Assembly: GCA_017507595.1 (NCBI GenBank)
Contig: JAFWAM010000015.1
Span: 1-8,847 of the forward strand
DNA length: 8,847 nt
Origin: Clostridia bacterium
GTDB taxonomy: Bacteria; Bacillota_A; Clostridia; Christensenellales; Borkfalkiaceae
Direction: 5' to 3'
In this document: positions 1 to 5,683 of the stretch, in pieces
How the letters are laid out: each line of letters begins with the position of its first letter
Numbering within the stretch: the first letter of the stretch is position 1
Notes under the pieces: generated by a model
Told to the model about the DNA's origin: nothing
What the model saw: only the letters and a program-made list of their open reading frames with translations
Database searches by the model: none
Program-made: the position numbers and the translations under genes

Positions 1-1003
1 CATCGCACTGCTGGGCGGCGGCACCGGTATGATCGGCGACCCCAGCGGCAAGGACGATATGCGTAAGATGCTGACGCCGGAATTTATCAACCATAACATT
101 GAGTGTTTCAAAAAGCAGATGAGCAAGTTCATTGATTTTTCCGACGGCAAGGCGCTGATGGTGAACAATGGAGACTGGTTGCTGAGTTTAAATTACGTGA
201 ACCTGCTGCGGGAAGTGGGCACGCATTTTTCCGTGAATCACATGCTGGCGGCCGAGTGCTATAAGAAACGTTGGGACAAGGGCCTGACTTTCTTTGAGTT
301 TAACTATATGATCATGCAGGCGTATGATTTTTATACGCTGCATAAGAACTATAACTGTGTGCTGGAAATGGGCGGCGACGACCAGTGGTCCAACATGCTT
401 GCCGGCGTTGACCTTGTAAGGCGCAAGGCCCAAAAGCCCGCTTACGCCGCAACCTGCACCCTTTTATTGACCAGCGAGGGTAAAAAGATGGGTAAAACGG
501 CAAAGGGCGCGCTCTGGCTTGACGAAAACAAGACAAGTCCGTACGACTTTTACCAGTATTTCAGAAACGTCGAGGACGAAAAGGTCAACGAGTGCATGAA
601 GCTTCTTACCTTTATGGACGTTGAGGAAATTGACGAGCTTACCAAATACCGCGACGAAAGGATGAACGCCGCCAAGGCAAGGCTTGCCTTTGAGGTAACG
701 AAGCTCGTTCACGGCGAGGCAAAGGCCATTGAGGCCCAGAAGCAGGCCCAGGGCGCTTTCGGCGGCAACGAGGCCGACATGCCCACCGTTGAGGTTGAAA
801 GGACAAACTTTATCCCTGACGTTATGGTGGCTGCAGGCATTACCAAATCCAAGGGCGAGGCAAGGACCCTTATTTCGGGCGGCGGCGTTTCAATAGGGGA
901 CGCAAAGGTCACCGATCTTACCATCCCCGAGGACGTTATGGCAAAGGGCGAGTTTATCCTTCACAAGGGTAAAAAGGTCCACGTTAAAATTATCTTAAAA
1001 TAA
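1..1003 (+). CDS. tyrS: Tyrosyl-tRNA synthetase, 5'-truncated by window edge
   Basis: This class I aminoacyl-tRNA synthetase charges tRNA-Tyr with tyrosine in the cytosol. The reading frame is already open at base 2 and runs 333 codons to TAA at 1001-1003. The ATG at 29 is an internal Met, because family sequence (GGGTGMIGDPSGK) starts before it. Roughly 70 N-terminal residues, including the HIGH motif, lie outside the window. Visible hallmarks are GGDDQWSN of the tyrosine pocket (371-394), the KMGKT version of the KMSKS loop (485-499), and a C-terminal S4-like RNA-binding domain (from about 800) with ITKSKGEARTLI and a GGGVSI turn. A hairpin terminator follows directly. Codon usage is odd: CTG and GTG dominate up to about 364, then CTT and GTT take over from 398 (see findings). 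Family identity is certain. Confidence 0.96.
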   Translation, partial: IALLGGGTGMIGDPSGKDDMRKMLTPEFINHNIECFKKQMSKFIDFSDGKALMVNNGDWLLSLNYVNLLREVGTHFSVNHMLAAECYKKRWDKGLTFFEFNYMIMQAYDFYTLHKNYNCVLEMGGDDQWSNMLAGVDLVRRKAQKPAYAATCTLLLTSEGKKMGKTAKGALWLDENKTSPYDFYQYFRNVEDEKVNECMKLLTFMDVEEIDELTKYRDERMNAAKARLAFEVTKLVHGEAKAIEAQKQAQGAFGGNEADMPTVEVERTNFIPDVMVAAGITKSKGEARTLISGGGVSIGDAKVTDLTIPEDVMAKGEFILHKGKKVHVKIILK

Positions 1004-1010
1004 TCAAAAA

Positions 1011-1045
1011 GGGGCAATAATCGGCTTATTGCCCCATATTTATAT
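1011..1045 (+). terminator. Intrinsic terminator of tyrS
   Basis: A perfect 10-bp inverted repeat (GGGGCAATAA at 1011-1020, TTATTGCCCC at 1026-1035) encloses a 5-base loop. It starts 7 bases after the tyrS stop and is preceded by AAAAA. The downstream tract (ATATTTATAT) is T-rich but interrupted, so termination may be incomplete. Some read-through into the TIR-LRR gene is possible, since no convincing promoter was found in 1046-1087. Confidence 0.8.
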
Positions 1046-1087
1046 CCATAAGTTAAATTTTTTCAGTTTAAAAAAGGGGATGGATAA

Positions 1088-3358
1088 ATGGTTGACGGCA
1101 AGCTTACGGTAAAGCAAAAAATCAACTTAATAGAAAAATCCAGGCGGCTTGACGGGGTTCAGCTTTCGGCCCTTCCTGCCGTTCACAATACCGATTATTA
1201 TTTCGTAAGCTACTCTCACCTTGACTACAAGGCAGTTTACAAGGACCTTTTGCTTTTGCAGGAGGGGGGTATCAACATCTGGTACGACAGGGGCCTGCCT
1301 GCGGGCAGGGATTGGGAGGAAATGGCCGAGGAGGCCCTTTCCAAGCACGCCTGTATAGGGGTAATATTTTACCTCAGCGTAAACGCCTTGCGCTCAGAGG
1401 CCATTCTGACCGAGATAAAAAAGGTCAAGTCCTTAAACAAAGACTTTTTGGCCATAATGCTTCCCACCCCCGACACGGGGGAGATACTGTCCCCAATGGA
1501 AGTTTTACATTTGGCGTGCGAGGATTTTGACGAAAATATCGAAAAGGTCAAGGTGGTAAGAGAGGTCTTCGGCGACAAAATCATCTTTTTATCCATTGAC
1601 GCAAACCCCGGCCAAAAGGTGGAAAAAATCAAAGGCCTCAAGCGGCCAAACCTTTACGAAATTGCCAATAACGGTACTATAGCCACACTTTTAGGGGTAA
1701 ACGACAATAAAATTATCCGTGCGGAGCTGCCTGCTGACGCCCTTTTTGAGGAAGAAAAGACCTTGCCCGTCCGCGAGGTCGGCGAGGTTGCATTTGCCAA
1801 CTTTAACTCCTTAAAGGCGTTACAGCTTCCGTTTTCACCAAGGCGGTTGTATAACGACCCCAGCAGGTTTTTTACCGTAAGGGAGCTTGCATTTTACCGT
1901 TGCGCCAATTTGGAGGATATCAACTTTAACAATAACGATATCAAGATAGAGTCCAAGGCCTTTTCCCATTGCAATGCATTAAAAAGCCTGTCCTTTGAAA
2001 GCGCAGGAGAGGTCCACGTCGGCCCCCAAAGCTTTTTCGGTTGCTCCAATTTAAAGGAGTTAACCTTCAATAGCCGTACGGAATCCATTGCCCACGACGC
2101 CTTTGGGGATTGCCCCATTGAAAAGATCAACGGCCCCGACGAGGACGACGATTGCGATTATTACGCTTTAGGCAACTGCCTTTTCAATATGATGGGCTTT
2201 TTGGTTTTGGGCAGCGCCAATCCCTTCGTCCCCGACGGCACCTTTATCTGCGGACAGATCATGCCTTACGCTTTTTCGGGCAACAGGGGACTTAAGACGT
2301 TTACCGTGCCCAAGCGTACCAAGCGCATTAATAAATACGCTTTTATCAACACCAAAAACTTGACTGAGGTAAGATTTTTTAAAGACAGTCAGCTTGATTG
2401 CATTGATGAGGGCGCCTTTAAAAACAGCGGCGTCACCGCCCTAAGCTGGACGGGTGACGGCGACGGCGTTAAGGAAATCGCCATTGAAAAGCTGGCCTTT
2501 GCAGATTCCGCCTTGAAAAAAGCAGACTTCAGCGGCGTGCGCGTAAAGCTTTCGCCCCTTGCATTTGCAAGATGCTTTGACCTTGAGGAGATAATTTTTG
2601 ACCCCTCCCAAGAGGTTATTGCCGAAGGCAACACGGACCCTTTCATAAGGTGTGTCAGCATAGAGCGTTTGACCCTTCCCAAAAGCCTTCAGGCATTTTC
2701 GGGGCAGTTGTTTAAGGGCGCGCCCCTTAAAAGCATTTCAGGTCCTACCCGTGAGGAAAACCCTGAATATTACGTGGAAAATAATTGCCTTATCCACGGC
2801 GACACCCTTGTAAAGGGCGGGGCAGGGTCCGTTATCCCACCTGCGGTTAAAAAAATCGGCCCATACGCCTTTTACGGCAACGGGGCTTTAACGGAAATTG
2901 TAATTCCGTCCCGGGTTGAAGAAATCGGCCCCTACGCATTTGCCGAAAGCGGTCTTGAAAGGGCTGTTATCGGCGGCGGTGTAAGGGTTATTGGGGAAAG
3001 CGCCTTTGAGGGCTGCGGCTTAAAGGAAGTTACCTTTGAGGACTCATCCGTTAGTCTTTCCCTTGAAAAAAGCCTGTTCTGTCGCTGTCCCGTAAAGGAG
3101 GTTTTATTGCCCAAGCGGACGGCAAGGGTTGATAGGGACGCCCTGTATTTTGCCGGCGAAGCAAGGGTCATAAGGCTTTGGTCGGGGGCGACATACTCCG
3201 CACCTTTAATGCTTACCTGCTGTGATCACCTTGAGAAGATCATTTTTGACGGAACAAAAGAGGGGCTTTTAAAGGTCTTAAGCATTACTGACCTATATGA
3301 AAGCAAGCGAGATAGATCGATAATTTTAGAGTGTGCTGACGGAAGCTTTACTTTTTAA
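1088..3358 (+). CDS. TIR domain-BspA-type leucine-rich repeat fusion protein
   Basis: The gene encodes 756 residues without a signal peptide or membrane segment, so the product is probably cytosolic. Residues 36 to about 170 form a TIR_2-like domain: box 1 YYFVSYSHLD (37-46), strand B INIWYD, a BB-loop with GLPAGRDW (69-76), strand C IGVIFYLS, and a helix with Glu109 (LTEIKK) at the place of the catalytic Glu of NADase TIRs such as SARM1. Residues 225-735 carry about 17 BspA-type LRRs (LRR_5) of about 23 residues, each with a G/x-x-x-AF-x-x-C/x-x-L core; AF pairs occur at 235, 268, 291, 338, 395, 418, 443, 470, 492, 594, 617 and 639. The ATG at 1088 has GGGGA 7 bases upstream. The gene follows the tyrS terminator and sits 33 bp before yigZ. 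Codon usage matches the neighbours, arguing against recent acquisition. Domain calls are firm. A role as an NAD-cleaving immune receptor is inference; signalling or surface-independent binding are alternatives. Confidence 0.88.
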   Translation: MVDGKLTVKQKINLIEKSRRLDGVQLSALPAVHNTDYYFVSYSHLDYKAVYKDLLLLQEGGINIWYDRGLPAGRDWEEMAEEALSKHACIGVIFYLSVNALRSEAILTEIKKVKSLNKDFLAIMLPTPDTGEILSPMEVLHLACEDFDENIEKVKVVREVFGDKIIFLSIDANPGQKVEKIKGLKRPNLYEIANNGTIATLLGVNDNKIIRAELPADALFEEEKTLPVREVGEVAFANFNSLKALQLPFSPRRLYNDPSRFFTVRELAFYRCANLEDINFNNNDIKIESKAFSHCNALKSLSFESAGEVHVGPQSFFGCSNLKELTFNSRTESIAHDAFGDCPIEKINGPDEDDDCDYYALGNCLFNMMGFLVLGSANPFVPDGTFICGQIMPYAFSGNRGLKTFTVPKRTKRINKYAFINTKNLTEVRFFKDSQLDCIDEGAFKNSGVTALSWTGDGDGVKEIAIEKLAFADSALKKADFSGVRVKLSPLAFARCFDLEEIIFDPSQEVIAEGNTDPFIRCVSIERLTLPKSLQAFSGQLFKGAPLKSISGPTREENPEYYVENNCLIHGDTLVKGGAGSVIPPAVKKIGPYAFYGNGALTEIVIPSRVEEIGPYAFAESGLERAVIGGGVRVIGESAFEGCGLKEVTFEDSSVSLSLEKSLFCRCPVKEVLLPKRTARVDRDALYFAGEARVIRLWSGATYSAPLMLTCCDHLEKIIFDGTKEGLLKVLSITDLYESKRDRSIILECADGSFTF
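2108..2377 (+). repeat. LRR super-repeat, copy 1 (protein level)
   Basis: Residues 341-430 of the TIR-LRR protein contain a long module. A short LRR ends in INGP, followed by an acidic stretch, YY, NCL, a hydrophobic strand with G, and then two standard repeats containing MPYAF and NKYAF. The same order recurs at 546-630. The acidic run DEDDD (351-355) is peculiar to this copy. The similarity was read by eye at protein level; the DNA copies have diverged. Confidence 0.6.
2723..2977 (+). repeat. LRR super-repeat, copy 2 (protein level)
   Basis: Residues 546-630 of the TIR-LRR protein repeat the layout of 341-430: ISGP, a charged stretch, YY, NNCL, a strand ending in G, then IPPAVKKIGPYAF and a second IGPYAF unit. 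This fits duplication of a block larger than one LRR. In BspA-type proteins, such interrupting strands commonly separate runs of regular repeats. Confidence 0.6.
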
Positions 3359-3377
3359 TTATCTCATTTTATAAACT

Positions 3378-3394
3378 AAAGGAGACGTGTGATG
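3378..3394 (+). promoter_or_regulatory. Shine-Dalgarno deciding the yigZ start
   Basis: AAAGGAG at 3378-3384 lies 7 bases before the ATG at 3392 but only 4 before the in-frame GTG at 3389. This spacing favours the ATG as the true start of yigZ, one codon inside the longest open frame. Confidence 0.7.
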
Positions 3395-4003
3395 GACAGT
3401 TATTTTGCGGTGGCTTTTAATACCGAAAATGAAATCGTGATCGAAAGGTCACGGTTTATTACCCACGTCTTTTACGTTGAAACGGAAAAGGACGCCAAGG
3501 ACGCCCTTTCGGCTATCAAAAAGAAGTATCAGGACGCAACTCACAACTGTTACGCCTTTGTGACGGACTTTGGCTTAACCTCAAGGTCATCTGACGACGG
3601 GGAGCCATCCGGGACTGCCGGCGCACCCATTATGGAGGTTTTAAAAAATCAAAAGCTTATCAACACCCTCGTGGTTGTCACCAGATATTTTGGCGGCATA
3701 AAGCTTGGTGCGGGTGGCCTTGTGAGGGCGTATTCCCGCTCGGCGGCGGAGGGCGTAAAAAAGGGGGGCGCCAAGGAGTTTTTCAGCTGTCAAAAGCTTA
3801 AGGCCAGCTTAAGCTATGACGAATACAACCTGTTTTTAAGGGAGATCCAGCCCCACTTTTATAAGCACTTAAACACAGATTTCGGTGAGGATATCACCGT
3901 GGAGTTTTGCGTTAAAAAAGTGGCCTATAAGTCGTTTATCGACAAATTTAACGGCGTTTTCTACGACAAGACCCTTGAAAATATCGGGGAGGATTTTTAC
4001 TGA
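3392..4003 (+). CDS. yigZ: IMPACT/YigZ family protein (UPF0029)
   Basis: This 203-residue protein belongs to the widely conserved YigZ/YvyE family, related to the eukaryotic translation regulator IMPACT. The bacterial molecular role is poorly defined, and RNA or nucleic-acid binding is generally suggested. The N-terminal UPF0029 domain (about residues 15-125) shows the signatures RSRFI, DATHNCYAFV, DDGEPSGTAGAPI and VVVTRYFGGIKLGAGGLVRAYS-like sequence. The C-terminal part (about 135-195) fits the small ferredoxin-like DUF1949 domain. Length is normal for the family. ATG 3392 is preferred over GTG 3389 on ribosome-site spacing. The stop TGA (4001-4003) shares its last base with the recX ATG, so the two genes are translationally coupled. 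No separate promoter is convincing in the 33-bp gap upstream, so it is probably co-transcribed with the TIR-LRR gene. Confidence 0.93.
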   Translation: MDSYFAVAFNTENEIVIERSRFITHVFYVETEKDAKDALSAIKKKYQDATHNCYAFVTDFGLTSRSSDDGEPSGTAGAPIMEVLKNQKLINTLVVVTRYFGGIKLGAGGLVRAYSRSAAEGVKKGGAKEFFSCQKLKASLSYDEYNLFLREIQPHFYKHLNTDFGEDITVEFCVKKVAYKSFIDKFNGVFYDKTLENIGEDFY

Positions 4004-4626
4004 TGAAAAGGATAACTGACATTGTCCCGCAAAAAAACGATAAAAAGCGTGTCAGTATTTTTTTGGACGGGCAATTCTTCTGCGGCATTGAAAAAATAAC
4101 CCAAATGACCAACAATTTGCAGGTGGGCGATATGATTTCGGAGGAAAAGCTTTACGCCCTCGTAGAGGAATCGGAGTACACTTGCGCCTTTGAAAGGGCG
4201 GTAAAGGCCCTTTCAAGATCCAACAAAACAAAGAAGCAGCTCGTGACCTATTTAAAGGGAAAATCCTTCGATAACCGTGTTATAGGCAGGGTTATTAACA
4301 AATTGGAGGAGTACGGTTACCTTGACGACAGCCAGTTTGCCACGACCTTTATAGAGATAAAAAAGCGTGGCTGGGGCAAGCGCCGTCTTGAGGCAGAGCT
4401 AAACTTTAAGGGCGTGGACGCCAAAATCGTGGAGGAGGCAGTTTCCAAAATCGACGACGAGGATGAAAACGCTTATCTCGTGGCAAAAAAGTATTGCAAG
4501 TCCCGCCCTGTGGATTACGACCTTAAGGTTAAAGCTTTCAGGTATCTTGTGTCAAAGGGTTTTACCTACGACAGCGTTAACGCCGCCCTCGACAGGCTGA
4601 TAAGGGAAAGCGGGGGCGAGGTATGA
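4003..4626 (+). CDS. recX: Regulatory protein RecX
   Basis: RecX binds RecA filaments and in most species limits RecA activity, so it modulates recombination and the SOS response in the cytosol. The 207-residue product is longer than the enterobacterial form (about 166) and closer to Firmicutes versions. After an N-terminal extension of about 60 residues, it shows the three-helix tandem modules of the family: ALSRSNKTKKQLVTYLKGK (69-87), the highly typical INKLEEYGYLDDSQFA (98-112), KRGWGKRRLEAELNFKGV (121-138), and a last module ending near residue 200. GGGGAGG at 3986-3992 serves as the ribosome site. The start overlaps the yigZ stop (TGATG), and the end overlaps the birA start by 4 bases (ATGA). 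recA is not adjacent. No SOS box was identified. Confidence 0.92.
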   Translation: MKRITDIVPQKNDKKRVSIFLDGQFFCGIEKITQMTNNLQVGDMISEEKLYALVEESEYTCAFERAVKALSRSNKTKKQLVTYLKGKSFDNRVIGRVINKLEEYGYLDDSQFATTFIEIKKRGWGKRRLEAELNFKGVDAKIVEEAVSKIDDEDENAYLVAKKYCKSRPVDYDLKVKAFRYLVSKGFTYDSVNAALDRLIRESGGEV

Positions 4627-5312
4627 TAATTTACAAATTAAAAAAGGTCAAATCCACCCAGGATTATGCCAAAAGGCTCATAAAAAAGCACGGGCCACGG
4701 CGTGAGGATTTCGTTGTCATCGCCCAATGTCAGACGGGCGGCAAGGGTACCAAGGGGAGAAGCTTTTCCTCAAAACCGGGCGGCGCCTATCTCACGGCAG
4801 TTACCTTTCACACGGCAAAGGGTGGGGATAAGTGTTTTGAGGTCAACAAATCAGCCGCCATGGCCGTTATTAAATCCCTTCTCGCCTTTGACGTTAACGG
4901 CGGCATCAAGTGGCCCAACGACGTTTTCGTAAACGGTAAAAAAATCTGTGGGATGCTTATTGAAAACACCTTTATCGGCCAGTATATGGACTACTCAATG
5001 GTGGGCGTCGGGGTAAACGTAAACAACGATCTCCCTGATGAACTTAAGGACGTTGCCATATCTTTAAAGGACGTTTTGGGGCGCGAAATAAGCCTTTCAA
5101 GCTTTGTGGCAACACTTATTTACAATTTGCAAAATCCGGAAGATCTTGGCCTATATGCCGATTATTCCATCATTTTGGGTAAAAATATCACCGTCACAAG
5201 ACCCGACGGAGAGGTCTTTTCGGCATGCGCGAAGGAGATACTTCCCGATGGACGGCTTCTTCTTGACAGCGGCGAGGTTTTAACCGCCGCCGAGATAAGC
5301 GTAAGGCTTTAA
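4623..5312 (+). CDS. birA: Biotin--[acetyl-CoA-carboxylase] ligase, monofunctional
   Basis: The enzyme activates biotin to biotinyl-5'-AMP and transfers it to a lysine of biotin carrier domains such as the acetyl-CoA carboxylase carrier. At 229 residues it lacks the N-terminal helix-turn-helix of regulatory BirA, so it should not repress biotin genes. Visible are the biotin-pocket start STQDYAK (11-17), the glycine-rich adenylate loop GKGTKGRSF (40-48), KWPND (96-100), and GKKICGMLIE (105-114) with Lys107 at the catalytic lysine position. GVGVNVNN (128-135) follows, then a small C-terminal SH3-like domain ending in LTAAEISVRL. The loop is unusual because Thr43 occupies the position of E. coli Arg118 (see findings). 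It is the last gene of the yigZ-recX-birA unit, with a terminator about 50 bases downstream. Family identity is strong. Confidence 0.92.
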   Translation: MIIYKLKKVKSTQDYAKRLIKKHGPRREDFVVIAQCQTGGKGTKGRSFSSKPGGAYLTAVTFHTAKGGDKCFEVNKSAAMAVIKSLLAFDVNGGIKWPNDVFVNGKKICGMLIENTFIGQYMDYSMVGVGVNVNNDLPDELKDVAISLKDVLGREISLSSFVATLIYNLQNPEDLGLYADYSIILGKNITVTRPDGEVFSACAKEILPDGRLLLDSGEVLTAAEISVRL

Positions 5313-5363
5313 CTTGATAAAATAACGGGTAAGGACTAAGCGGGGCCAATACCTTCAAAAAGC

Positions 5364-5394
5364 GGACGCAGGCGACAACCCTCGTCCTTTTTTT
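5364..5394 (+). terminator. Intrinsic terminator of the TIR-LRR/yigZ/recX/birA unit
   Basis: GGACG (5364-5368) pairs with CGTCC (5383-5387), and AGG (5370-5372) with CCT (5380-5382), leaving one bulged C and a 7-base loop. Seven T residues follow directly (5388-5394), and a second T-run lies a few bases further on. This is a good Rho-independent terminator about 50 bases after the birA stop. Confidence 0.8.
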
Positions 5395-5399
5395 GCGCT

Positions 5400-5503
5400 T
5401 TTTTGCCTAAATGGGACGTGTTTTTTTAAAATGCCGGGGCGGTTTTTAAAAAAAGACCCGTATAAAATTCCTTTTATAAAGCAAGAAAACGGATCTTTTC
5501 CGT
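5400..5503. other. A/T-rich intergenic stretch with small inverted repeats
   Basis: No gene is supported here. The stretch contains alternating T-runs and A-runs. It also has a 7-bp perfect inverted repeat, TATAAAA/TTTTATA (5461-5478, loop TTCC), and a 5-bp hairpin, ACGGA/TCCGT (5489-5503). Neither has the G/C-rich stem and T-tract of a convincing terminator. They may be remnants or weak structural elements upstream of the fusA-like promoter. Confidence 0.4.
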
Positions 5504-5573
5504 AAAAAATCGCAAAAAAAGCCAAAAACTTTACACAATCTTGAGAAATTTCAAAAAAAAGCAGATTTTTTTT
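5504..5573 (+). promoter_or_regulatory. Phased A-tracts / UP-like element
   Basis: A-tracts centred near 5506, 5517, 5526, 5547 and 5556, plus a T8 run at 5566-5573, are spaced mostly by about one or two helical turns (10.5, 9, 21 and 9.5 bases). Such phasing is known to bend DNA. The T8 run ends 10 bases before the -35 box, in the place where UP elements contact the RNA polymerase alpha subunits. Stimulation of the adjacent promoter is inference. Confidence 0.5.
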
Positions 5574-5583
5574 GCAATATCTA

Positions 5584-5612
5584 TTGATAAAATTATAAAT
5601 ATATATTATAAT
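5584..5612 (+). promoter_or_regulatory. Sigma-A promoter of the EF-G-like gene
   Basis: TTGATA (5584-5589) and TATAAT (5607-5612) are separated by exactly 17 bases, giving 11 of 12 consensus positions at optimal spacing. Transcription would start near 5619, giving a leader of about 65 bases. The ribosome site is AGGATGGA (5667-5674). Phased A-tracts lie just upstream. Confidence 0.85.
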
Positions 5613-5683
5613 AGAAAAGGTGCGGTAAAGTTTTTTGCCCCCAACCAAAAGAAATAATATTATTACAGGATGGAAGATAAATC

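Noticed and set aside
29..31. ATG at 29 as the start of tyrS
   Set aside because: Conserved TyrRS sequence continues in frame upstream to base 2, so the ATG is internal and the gene is cut by the window edge.
3347..3375. Promoter-like TTTACT, 17 bases, TATAAA before yigZ
   Set aside because: Transcription would start near 3382, inside or after the GGAG ribosome site of yigZ, leaving almost no usable leader. Chance A/T richness is more likely.
5331..5389. AAGGAC (5331-5336) could pair with GTCCTT (5384-5389) as an antiterminator
   Set aside because: Only 6 bp without a recognisable riboswitch or leader peptide, and located after birA rather than before a gene. Probably chance.
5355..5648. 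Open frame of 97 codons on the - strand in the intergenic region
   Set aside because: It is rich in Phe, Lys and Ile because of the A/T runs, overlaps the terminator and the fusA-like promoter, and matches no family I recognise.
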